A stretch of DNA of 8,194 nt from Syntrophomonas_A sp050258735 (GTDB lineage Bacteria > Bacillota > Syntrophomonadia > Syntrophomonadales > Syntrophomonadaceae): assembly GCA_050258735.1 (NCBI GenBank), contig JBLMZJ010000066.1, forward strand, positions 1-8,194, written 5' to 3'. A program made the translations under genes and the position numbers. Numbering within the stretch: position 1 is the stretch's first letter; the number at the start of each line of letters is the position of its first letter. The notes below the pieces were generated by a model. It saw nothing but the letters and a program-made list of their open reading frames with translations, was not told the DNA's origin and ran no database searches. This document shows, piece after piece, positions 1-5,854 of the stretch.

Positions 1-143
1 TGTACCGTTGGGGTTACATGCATATCAAAGAGAAGGACTTGAAATATGAACCAATGCCCAAACCTCTTCGTTATCAGGATTCTTATGTCGAGGATAAACT
101 GATGGACGAGATCCTTGAGAAATCTGGGCGGGGAAAGAAGTAA
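1..143 (+). CDS. 3' end of an unrecognised gene (partial)
   Basis: An open frame runs in from the left edge (codons from base 3) and ends at TAA 141-143, giving the last 46 residues of a protein that begins YRWGYMHIKE and ends LEKSGRGKK. The fragment is rich in charged and Tyr residues, with no membrane segment and no motif I can assign. Protein-like composition, absence of stops and a normal stop before a long non-coding leader support a real gene end. Because a cofactor-sensing leader for tungstate uptake follows, a molybdenum- or tungsten-enzyme subunit would fit the context. That is only a guess from position; the residues themselves do not show it. Confidence 0.6.
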   Translation, partial: YRWGYMHIKEKDLKYEPMPKPLRYQDSYVEDKLMDEILEKSGRGKK

Positions 144-345
144 CGATTGGATAGCTTCTCCCTATCCGTGGGTTTTCCATTGGCACAGCTGCTGCCTATA
201 AGCCGATCCTGCCCGGTACCGCAAAAATCCCCCCATGGCTGTAAATATCATCCCTTATGAACTGTTTTGCCTTTTCCATCATTCTATTACATTACTTCCA
301 TATAAATTGATTGGGTTGCATAGAAAAATGAGTATTATTGCAGGA
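144..345. other. Non-coding stretch with no assigned function
   Basis: No convincing ORF is present. The only structure seen is a 6-bp hairpin (GGATAG 149-154 with CTATCC 162-167) just after the first gene's stop, followed by a short, interrupted T run. This could be a weak terminator for the upstream gene but is poor by the usual standard. Pyrimidine-rich sequence follows, becoming AT-rich towards 290-345, as expected upstream of a promoter. Confidence 0.4.
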
Positions 346-348
346 TTT

Positions 349-389
349 TTGCCTATCGAGTCGAAAACAGTATAGCAAGAGAATATAAC
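349..389 (+). promoter_or_regulatory. Candidate promoter(s) for the tungstate operon leader
   Basis: Two overlapping sigma70-like options lie just before the riboswitch. Option A has TTGCCT (349-354), a 16-nt spacer and TATAGC (371-376), placing the transcript start near 383. Option B has TCGAAA (361-366), a 17-nt spacer and TATAAC (384-389), placing it near 395-397. Option B has the better -10 box but would begin the RNA inside the predicted first helix of the aptamer, so A leaves more room for a complete aptamer. This is pattern matching only. Confidence 0.4.
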
Positions 390-390
390 A

Positions 391-497
391 AGCGCTCACC
401 GAGCCGGTGAACCTAAAGCAATAGCCATGGGGCACTGGCCGATAGGGTGTGAAGGGAAACCTTCATGCCTCCCGTTTGGAAAGGAGGGCAGAGAAGC
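391..497 (+). promoter_or_regulatory. Moco/Tuco RNA motif (molybdenum/tungsten cofactor riboswitch)
   Basis: The RNA resembles the Moco RNA motif known from the E. coli moaA leader. The diagnostic 3' part is a helix capped by a GAAA loop (GAAGG 451-455, GAAA 456-459, CCTTC 460-464), then TGCCTCCCG (466-474), TTT and GGAAAGG (478-484). E. coli has a corresponding stem followed by GCCTCCCG and GGAAAGG. Further helices seen are GCCA 424-427 with TGGC 436-439, and a discontinuous closing helix joining 392-400 to 487-497 (GC/GC, CTC/GAG, CC/GG). Family members lacking one of the usual stems have been linked to tungsten cofactor (Tuco) in the literature. The tungstate operon downstream agrees with that reading, but which cofactor is bound cannot be read from sequence. 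A downstream terminator suggests cofactor-induced shut-off. Confidence 0.85.
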
Positions 498-524
498 AGA
501 ACAATTTTTACATTGTTCCCTAGC

Positions 525-554
525 AGCCAGGCCTTTCTTGGTTTGGCTTTTTTT
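525..554 (+). terminator. Intrinsic terminator in the riboswitch leader (attenuator)
   Basis: Arms 525-533 (AGCCAGGCC) and 540-548 (GGTTTGGCT) pair over 9 bp with two G-U pairs and a 6-nt loop, running directly into seven T (548-554). It lies between the aptamer and the first gene, so it probably serves as the riboswitch expression platform and decides whether RNA polymerase reaches tupB. A separate perfect 7-bp hairpin (499-505 with 512-518) sits between aptamer and terminator. Bases 537-543 can also pair with 559-565, which would break the terminator's 3' arm. Confidence 0.75.
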
Positions 555-603
555 GTTGAACCAAGATTGATTTCAAGTGATTTTGACCGGAGGTAGTTTT
601 CTT

Positions 604-1284
604 ATGGACGCTATACAATTCCTGATCCAGCAGCAATCCGAAATAATCGAGATCGTACTTTTATCTATGCTGGTATCAGGATCAGCTACTATTATTAGCG
701 CCCTCATCGGTATTCCTCTGGGAGCATGGATCGGTTTGAGCGATTTTCCGGGCAAAGGAATCCTGCTGCGTTTGATATATACCCTTATGGCTTTGCCGCC
801 GGTGTTGGCCGGCCTGTTGGTATATCTCCTGTTGTCGCGCAGCGGCCCCTTAGGGGAATTGGAATGGTTGTTCACCCCCAGTGCGATGATCCTGGCCCAG
901 TGTCTGCTGGTCACCCCTATAATCACCGGGCTGTCTGCCGCAGCAATTGCCGGCAAGGAAGGGATCATTTACGACCATGCGCGCAGTCTCGGAGCAACAC
1001 GGGTACAGGCGGTATGGACCGTGATCCTGGAATCACGGACGGGGATCATTGCCGGGATCATGACCGGGTTTGGCCGGGCTTTTGCCGAGGTCGGCGCTGT
1101 GATGCTGGTCGGCGGCAATATTCGTCATTACACTCGGGTATTGACCACAGCGATCATACTTGAGACCAGACAAGGCAACTTTGAGATGGGTGTAGCGCTG
1201 GGAATTATTCTGCTCATCTTATCCTTCATCGTAAGTTCAATCGTTTTACTAAACGCTAAAGATTTTGATCTGGGTGAGGTATAA
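604..1284 (+). CDS. tupB: Tungstate ABC transporter, permease subunit TupB
   Basis: A 226-residue inner-membrane permease that carries tungstate across the membrane together with the ATPase encoded next door. About five to six hydrophobic segments are visible (roughly residues 15-42, 57-78, 92-115, 149-170, 198-217). A cytoplasmic EAA-type coupling loop lies at about 124-150 (DHARSLGATRVQAVW, with the key Gly130), as in binding-protein-dependent permeases. Length and sequence pattern (SGSATIISALIGIPLGAWIG) fit the TupB branch (COG4662) better than the longer ModB/WtpB proteins. ATG 604 is chosen because GGAGGT (589-594) lies 9 nt upstream; an in-frame GTG at 577 lies before that site. First gene of the operon, downstream of the Moco/Tuco leader. 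Its stop is 4 nt before tupC. Confidence 0.9.
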   Translation: MDAIQFLIQQQSEIIEIVLLSMLVSGSATIISALIGIPLGAWIGLSDFPGKGILLRLIYTLMALPPVLAGLLVYLLLSRSGPLGELEWLFTPSAMILAQCLLVTPIITGLSAAAIAGKEGIIYDHARSLGATRVQAVWTVILESRTGIIAGIMTGFGRAFAEVGAVMLVGGNIRHYTRVLTTAIILETRQGNFEMGVALGIILLILSFIVSSIVLLNAKDFDLGEV

Positions 1285-1288
1285 GGAT

Positions 1289-2020
1289 ATGAATCTATTT
1301 GAAATCACTCATCTGACCAAGGGTTACCGTGAAAGAACGGTTCTGAGTATCGATAAGCTGTATCTGGAGCGCGAGCGCATCTATGCTATTTTAGGGCCGA
1401 ACGGAGCCGGCAAGAGCACACTTTTGCGTATCCTGAACTTGTTGGTTGAACCGGATACCGGCGACATAAAGTTTATGGATGGTCAGCTGCTTAGATCCGG
1501 TCACAAGAGTTATGAAATGGCCCGGCGGATGTGTATGGTTTTTCAGCGTCCGCTGATGTTCAGCACAAGTGTATATAACAATGTTGCTTACGGATTGAGG
1601 TTAAGAAAGCTCCCGCGAAGAGAGATAGACAGAAGCGTGAGGGAAGCCCTTGATTTTGTAGGTATGCAGGGTTTTATCGATTATCCCGCCACAAAGTTGT
1701 CAGGTGGTGAGATGCAGAGGGTAGCCCTGGCCAGAGCTCTGGTACTGGAACCGGAGGTGCTCCTGCTGGATGAACCTACTGCGAATCTGGATCCTCATAG
1801 TGTTCAGGTCATAGAGGAGATAGTCCGTAACCACCACCAACAATTTGGAACCAGCGTCATCATGGTGACTCATAACCTTTTCCAGGCCAGGCGCATGGCG
1901 GATGAGGTCATACTGCTGGTAGGGGGCGAAGTGGTGGAGAAATCCGATGTGGTGAGCTTTTTCAACGGCCCGGCTGACGAGCGCAGTAAAGCTTTTCTGG
2001 ATGGGACCATGGTCTACTAG
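1289..2020 (+). CDS. tupC: Tungstate ABC transporter, ATP-binding subunit TupC
   Basis: A 243-residue cytoplasmic ABC ATPase that powers tungstate import through TupB. All ABC motifs are intact: Walker A GPNGAGKST (36-44), Q-loop Gln86, signature LSGGE (137-141), Walker B VLLLDE (157-162), D-loop with Asp168 and switch His195 (VTH). It has no C-terminal MOP/TOBE molybdate-sensing domain as found on ModC, so feedback by oxyanion binding to the ATPase is not expected; control by the leader RNA would make up for that. ATG 1289 is chosen because GGTGAGG (1273-1279) lies 9 nt upstream and the gap from the tupB stop is 4 nt, indicating translational coupling. Substrate assignment rests on its neighbours tupB and tupA. 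Confidence 0.9.
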   Translation: MNLFEITHLTKGYRERTVLSIDKLYLERERIYAILGPNGAGKSTLLRILNLLVEPDTGDIKFMDGQLLRSGHKSYEMARRMCMVFQRPLMFSTSVYNNVAYGLRLRKLPRREIDRSVREALDFVGMQGFIDYPATKLSGGEMQRVALARALVLEPEVLLLDEPTANLDPHSVQVIEEIVRNHHQQFGTSVIMVTHNLFQARRMADEVILLVGGEVVEKSDVVSFFNGPADERSKAFLDGTMVY

Positions 2021-2103
2021 GCCGCTTAGAGTTAAATATCCAAGCTCGATTCCGGAGTTTTGATGTTGTTGAAGAGGAAAGATTGTTTAAGGGAGGATTG
2101 TGT

Positions 2104-3387
2104 GTGAAAAAACTGTGTACTATTTTGCTTGTCTTACTGTTGGGAATGCTCTGCGCGGGTACCGCATTAGGAGCAGACCTCAGTTTTCAGGCCGGAGGGG
2201 AATCGTATGTACCCTATCCGGAAGCTCTTTTGCAGGGCGGGATCACCATGGTACCCATATCTGTGATCACTGACACCCTGGATATCGATGCTAAAGCCAA
2301 CTCCAAAGAAGGCAAGATAAGCCTGGTTAAGAACGACAGCGAAGTGGTGATTGACTCGGTCAACAATCAGCTGACCATCAACGGTCAATCAGTAAAACCA
2401 CAAAAGGATATCAATATTAATGAAGAGCATATCTATGTACCATTGCGGCAGGTATGTGAGGCGCTGGGAGCTTCAGTTGCGTGGGATGCTGCCAGCAGGA
2501 CTATCAAGATCACCGCGCCGGAAGATAAGAATATCCTGATCATCTTTCATGCCGGCAGTCTAAAAGCTCCCATGGCCAGTTTAAAGACTGAATTTCTGAA
2601 AACCCATCCCCGTGCCCGTGTGTATTTTGAATCAGCCGGTTCTCTGGACTGTGCCCGCAAAGTGACTGAAGGCCAGCAGGCTGACATTGTAGCCTCGGCT
2701 GACTACGCGGTTTTCGACCAGTTGATGATACCCAAGTTTACCGACTGGTATGTGATGTTTGCCCGTAATGAAATGGTCCTCTGTTATACAGACAAATCCC
2801 AGTACGCCAATGAGGTGAATGCGAAAAACTGGACTGACATACTGCTGAAAAAAGGCGTTACCTATACCCATACCAACCCCGACCTAGATCCGGCGGGATA
2901 TCGGGCCTTAATGGTCTGGCAGCTGGCTGAGAAGTACAACAAACAGGCGGGACTATATGATAAGCTGGTGGCTGGCTGTCCCAAGGACAAGGTCTACGAC
3001 AGTGCTGCCGACCTGACCGCCGCACTGAAGGACGGCAAGGTGGATTATGCTTTCGAGTATTTGTCAGTAGCCCAACAGAATGGGTTCAAGTATGTGTCTC
3101 TGCCGGCGGAGATCAACCTATCCGCCTATAATCAGGCCGCGTTTTACAAGAACGCCAAGGTGGTTACCACTGACTCTGCCAAAGGTACTACAGCCGAACA
3201 GATAGGATCTCCTATCATCTATGCATTGACCGTTCCCAACAATGCACCCAACCGTGCTCTGGCCATGGACTTTGTTAAATTGGTGCTGAGCCAGCAGGGG
3301 CAGGATATAATGACCAAGGCCGGTCAGATATCGATTAGCCCGGCGGAATATAATGATGCGACCAAAATACCCAATGAACTTCAATAG
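2104..3387 (+). CDS. Secreted WtpA/ModA-family tungstate/molybdate-binding protein with N-terminal copper-amine-oxidase-N-like domain
   Basis: A 427-residue exported protein in two parts after a signal peptide (residues 1 to about 24, MKKLCTILLV...ALGA, no lipobox). Residues about 28-137 form a copper amine oxidase N-domain-like module with two related halves (MVPISVITDTLDID and YVPLRQVCEALGASVAWD, the latter followed by SRTIKI). Such modules are usually stalk or wall-associated domains in Clostridia and Bacilli and have no oxidase activity themselves. Residues about 142-427 are a WtpA/ModA-type oxyanion-binding protein: FHAGSLKAP (148-156), ESAGSLDCARKV (176-187), DIVASADY (194-201), PDLDPAGYR (259-267) and FEYLSVA (317-323). 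The last two match the Asp/Glu region that completes six-fold oxyanion coordination in WtpA. GTG 2104 fits GGGAGG (2091-2096) at 7 nt; TTG at 2083 and 2098 are poorly placed. It sits between tupC and tupA without its own permease or ATPase, so it probably shares TupBC. This is inferred. Confidence 0.85.
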   Translation: MKKLCTILLVLLLGMLCAGTALGADLSFQAGGESYVPYPEALLQGGITMVPISVITDTLDIDAKANSKEGKISLVKNDSEVVIDSVNNQLTINGQSVKPQKDININEEHIYVPLRQVCEALGASVAWDAASRTIKITAPEDKNILIIFHAGSLKAPMASLKTEFLKTHPRARVYFESAGSLDCARKVTEGQQADIVASADYAVFDQLMIPKFTDWYVMFARNEMVLCYTDKSQYANEVNAKNWTDILLKKGVTYTHTNPDLDPAGYRALMVWQLAEKYNKQAGLYDKLVAGCPKDKVYDSAADLTAALKDGKVDYAFEYLSVAQQNGFKYVSLPAEINLSAYNQAAFYKNAKVVTTDSAKGTTAEQIGSPIIYALTVPNNAPNRALAMDFVKLVLSQQGQDIMTKAGQISISPAEYNDATKIPNELQ

Positions 3388-3401
3388 GAAAGGAGAACAG
3401 T

Positions 3402-4238
3402 ATGATGAGAAGAAATAGATTGCCGCTGGTGCTGATGCTGATAATGGCTCTCTTAGTTGGTCTGGTACCGGCAACGATGGCAGCGGAAAAGGTCGAGAGC
3501 ACGATGACCCTGGCCACCACCACCAGTACGCAGGATTCAGGATTGCTGGACTATCTGATCCCGATCTTTGAAAAACAATACAATACCAAGGTGAAAGTAA
3601 TAGCCGTTGGCAGTGGACAAGCCATGGAAATGGGCAAAAAGGGAGACGCCGACGTCCTGCTGGTTCATTCCCGGGCTGCCGAAGATGCCTTTATGGCCGG
3701 TAAGTATGGCAGTGTCCGTAAAGATGTCATGTACAACCAATTTCTCATAGTAGGTCCCAAGAGTGATCCCGCCAAGATCAAGGGAATGACTGATGTAAAG
3801 GCAGCCTTCAAGAAGATTGCCACTGCGAAAAAGAAATTCGTTTCCCGTGGAGACAACTCAGGGACCCATACCAAAGAGCTGAGCATCTGGACCGCTCTCA
3901 AGGTTACTCCTACCGGACGCTGGTATGTGGAGTCCGGACAGGGTATGGGCGACACCCTGATGATGGCCAATGAAATGAATGCTTATACCTTGACTGATGA
4001 AGCTACTTTCCTCAGCTGGCAGAAGAAGACCGGCCTGAAGGAAATGGTACGAGGAGATAAACTGCTCTTGAATCCTTATGGAGTTATCGCTGTAAATCCC
4101 GCCAAGTTTCCTGAGATCCACAATAAAGCCGCTATGGCGTTTGTCGACTTTTTGACTAACGCCAAGGGTCAGGCATTGATCGGAGAGTTCGGTAAAGCCA
4201 AATACGGCAAGGCTCTGTTTACCCCCAGTGCAAAATAA
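3402..4238 (+). CDS. tupA: Tungstate-binding protein TupA
   Basis: A 278-residue extracytoplasmic binding protein that captures tungstate for TupBC. The signal peptide covers about residues 1-27 (basic MMRRNR, hydrophobic core, VPATMA); there is no lipobox Cys. TupA hallmarks (COG2998) are ATTTSTQDSGLLDYL (38-52), VGSGQAM (69-75), DVLLVHSR (84-91), SRGDNSGTHTKE (148-159), GQGMGDTL (179-186) and YTLTDEATFL (195-204). The TTTS and SRGDNSGT segments form the tungstate pocket in this family. Length is normal. Start ATG 3402 follows AGGAG (3391-3395); a second ATG at 3405 is equally possible. It is 14 nt after the preceding gene's stop and is the last gene before a strong terminator. Confidence 0.95.
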   Translation: MMRRNRLPLVLMLIMALLVGLVPATMAAEKVESTMTLATTTSTQDSGLLDYLIPIFEKQYNTKVKVIAVGSGQAMEMGKKGDADVLLVHSRAAEDAFMAGKYGSVRKDVMYNQFLIVGPKSDPAKIKGMTDVKAAFKKIATAKKKFVSRGDNSGTHTKELSIWTALKVTPTGRWYVESGQGMGDTLMMANEMNAYTLTDEATFLSWQKKTGLKEMVRGDKLLLNPYGVIAVNPAKFPEIHNKAAMAFVDFLTNAKGQALIGEFGKAKYGKALFTPSAK

Positions 4239-4254
4239 GTAAACCATAGTATAA

Positions 4255-4291
4255 GGCCGCACCTGGCGACAGGTGCGGCTGTTTTGTTTTT
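4255..4291 (+). terminator. Intrinsic terminator ending the tungstate operon
   Basis: A perfect 10-bp GC-rich stem (GCCGCACCTG 4256-4265 with CAGGTGCGGC 4270-4279) with a GCGA tetraloop and an extra G-U closing pair (4255/4280) is followed by GTTTTGTTTTT. It lies 16 nt after the tupA stop. A textbook rho-independent terminator. Confidence 0.95.
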
Positions 4292-4353
4292 AGTATTCAA
4301 TAGTGCTCTTGAAAGAATAATACCTGCATCCGCGTATTTGGGATAATAGTTCA

Positions 4354-4382
4354 TAGATAGATGGCTCATGAGCGGGTATAAT
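4354..4382 (+). promoter_or_regulatory. Sigma70-like promoter with palindrome in the spacer
   Basis: TAGATA (-35, 4354-4359, 4 of 6 consensus), a 17-nt spacer and a perfect TATAAT (-10, 4377-4382) would start transcription near 4389, shortly before the ribosome-binding site of the following gene. A perfect 10-base palindrome GCTCATGAGC (4364-4373) fills most of the spacer and could be an operator. No regulator is identified. The bases between the preceding terminator and this promoter hold nothing else I can recognise. Confidence 0.6.
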
Positions 4383-4412
4383 ATTCTTATATAATCAAAA
4401 GGAGGGTTCATT

Positions 4413-4820
4413 ATGGTCATTGCTCTGTTGGCGGTCACCTTTGTCATAGCTCTTTTGGTCTGTTTCATAACCTCGCGCTTGTTCAACCGTTCCCTCGATT
4501 CCATATTGAATCGCCTGATCCCGGAAGATATCAGCAAGTCGTGGCTGCGCTACCTGAACTTTGCCATTTATGTGGTCGGCATCTCGGCAGGAGTACGCGT
4601 ATATCAATTACAGCAGTATTTCACCCCGCAGTTTACCGGTGAAAAGGGTCAGGCGGTAGTAACAGCCCTGACTAAGGAACGCTGGGCCTTGGAGATATAT
4701 AGTACCATCATCGGCACTCTCAGCGGCATTGCCTGGATGCTTCTGGTCTTTTTTGTTATAGCTCTGATAGCTTATGTGATCGTCAGGATTTTTGAGTCTA
4801 AAAAACACAATCAGCAATAG
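4413..4820 (+). CDS. Small membrane protein of unknown function
   Basis: A 135-residue protein I do not recognise. It has three hydrophobic segments (about 2-20, 46-62 and 97-126), a basic stretch after the first (SRLFNRSLDSILNRLIPE, 21-38) and a polar loop (about 66-95) between the second and third. It ends in a basic tail (ESKKHNQQ). The first two segments loosely recall small-channel-type membrane proteins, but no channel motif can be asserted. Start ATG 4413 follows GGAGGG (4401-4406) at 6 nt, and a promoter with a perfect -10 lies 30 bases upstream, so it is very probably expressed. It has its own promoter and is followed by a terminator-like hairpin, so it appears to be a single-gene unit unrelated to its neighbours. 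Confidence 0.75.
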   Translation: MVIALLAVTFVIALLVCFITSRLFNRSLDSILNRLIPEDISKSWLRYLNFAIYVVGISAGVRVYQLQQYFTPQFTGEKGQAVVTALTKERWALEIYSTIIGTLSGIAWMLLVFFVIALIAYVIVRIFESKKHNQQ

Positions 4821-4837
4821 GTATCTGAAAGTAGTAT

Positions 4838-4863
4838 AGGGGGGCAGTGCCCGCCTTGTTTTT
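4838..4863 (+). terminator. Intrinsic terminator or attenuator just before uvsE
   Basis: Arms 4838-4845 and 4849-4856 pair over eight positions with one G-G mismatch (4841/4853), a 3-nt AGT loop and then TGTTTTT (4857-4863). It ends only 4 nt before the GAGG ribosome-binding site of uvsE. It probably ends the small membrane-protein transcript, but its position means that uvsE mRNA arriving from upstream must read through it. Confidence 0.6.
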
Positions 4864-4878
4864 CTGCGAGGTGAAGCT

Positions 4879-5835
4879 TTGCGTATACGCTTCGGCTATG
4901 TGGCCATGTCGACCATTTTGGAGGATTGTTCACCGTCCCATACTATCACCTTAAGCAACCTTATGAAGATAGATTCCCCGGTCGCCCGGCAGAGGCGGCT
5001 GGCCGCGCTGGCCCGTATAAATATCTCCAGCACCACCCGGCTTTTTCACCACAACCGAGCCCATGATGTCAAGGTCTTCCGCCTGACTTCCAAGCTGGTG
5101 CCCCTGGCTACCCACCCTCTGCTGCGGGACTGGGACTGGCTGCAGGAATTAGGGGCGGATCTCAAGGCTCTGGGGGAGTTAGCGATAAGGGACGGACTCC
5201 GCATAAGCGCCCACCCCGACCATTTTACCCTGCTGAATTCTCCCCGGGATGAGGTGGTGCAGGCAGCAATCGACGATCTGGTCTATCATGAAAGGGTTCT
5301 TGATGGTATGGGCCTGGACGCCAGCGCAAAACTGGTCATCCATGTAGGCGGTTCCTATAAAGAAAAGGCTTCAGCGGCCGGTCGTTTCATGGAGAATTAC
5401 ACTCGATTACCGGACAGTATTAAAGCCAGGGTCGTATTGGAGAATGATGATAAGAGCTACAGCGCTGCCGAGGTGCTGCAGTTGTGCCGGGAGCATGATA
5501 TCCCGATGGTGCTGGATATCCACCACCACTGGTGTTTGAATCAAGGCGAAAATATGGAGGATCTGCTGCCGGCGGTCTTTGCTACCTGGGATAAAGAGCC
5601 CCAGCCGCCGAAGGTCCATCTTTCCAGCCGCCGGGATGAGAAGAATATCCGTGCTCATGCCGACTACATCGATCCCCGTTTTTTCATGGACTTCCTCAAT
5701 GTAGCCAGAGAATTGGGCCGGGATTTTGACGTGATGTGCGAGGCTAAAGCCAAAGACGCCGCGTTGTTTCAATTGCTGCAGGACCTTGCGGAGCAGGGTC
5801 ATCATTTCCTTGATCAGGCTGCTATTGAGATATAG
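4879..5835 (+). CDS. uvsE: UV-damage endonuclease UvsE (UVDE family)
   Basis: A 318-residue, full-length TIM-barrel metalloenzyme (PF03851) that nicks DNA 5' to UV photoproducts and some other lesions, starting an excision repair route independent of UvrABC. Candidate metal and catalytic residues of the family are in place: HPDHF (112-116), His155 (HVGG), Glu188 (LENDD), Asp213 and His216 (LDIHHHW), Lys245/His247 (KVH, the Lys being carboxylated in the characterised Thermus enzyme), His260 and Glu288 (CEAK). The N-terminal FGYVAMS (5-11) corresponds to the family's lesion-side loop. TTG 4879 is the start: GAGG (4868-4871) lies 7 nt upstream, and the following residues RIRFGYV are where the family begins. 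A terminator-like hairpin lies directly upstream; no clear promoter of its own was found. It converges with the permease gene, with 6 nt between the two coding ends. Confidence 0.93.
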   Translation: MRIRFGYVAMSTILEDCSPSHTITLSNLMKIDSPVARQRRLAALARINISSTTRLFHHNRAHDVKVFRLTSKLVPLATHPLLRDWDWLQELGADLKALGELAIRDGLRISAHPDHFTLLNSPRDEVVQAAIDDLVYHERVLDGMGLDASAKLVIHVGGSYKEKASAAGRFMENYTRLPDSIKARVVLENDDKSYSAAEVLQLCREHDIPMVLDIHHHWCLNQGENMEDLLPAVFATWDKEPQPPKVHLSSRRDEKNIRAHADYIDPRFFMDFLNVARELGRDFDVMCEAKAKDAALFQLLQDLAEQGHHFLDQAAIEI

Positions 5836-5854
5836 ATCCTATCAAATAGGTATC
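5835..5854. repeat. Short inverted repeat across the convergent gene ends
   Basis: GATCCTAT (5835-5842), CAA and ATAGG-T-ATC (5846-5854) form an imperfect hairpin with one bulged base. It spans the end of uvsE and the stop of the converging permease gene. There is no T run on either side, so a terminator role is doubtful. Confidence 0.35.

Noticed and set aside
149..180. Terminator after the first partial gene
   Set aside because: The 6-bp hairpin is followed only by a broken, short T run, so it is too weak to list as a terminator.
577..603. Upstream GTG start for tupB
   Set aside because: The GGAGGT ribosome-binding site at 589-594 would lie inside the coding region. ATG 604 is correctly spaced from it.
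726..1163. A 145-residue plus-strand ORF inside tupB
   Set aside because: It is an overlapping-frame shadow. Its Arg/Pro/His-rich composition is not protein-like, and tupB fully explains the region.
2083..2103. TTG starts at 2083 or 2098 for the WtpA-family fusion protein
   Set aside because: GGGAGG at 2091-2096 is downstream of the first and 1 nt from the second. GTG 2104 has normal spacing and begins a clean signal peptide.
4390..4395. Second TATAAT as -10 box of the small membrane-protein gene
   Set aside because: There is no acceptable -35 at the right distance, and transcription would begin within the ribosome-binding site.
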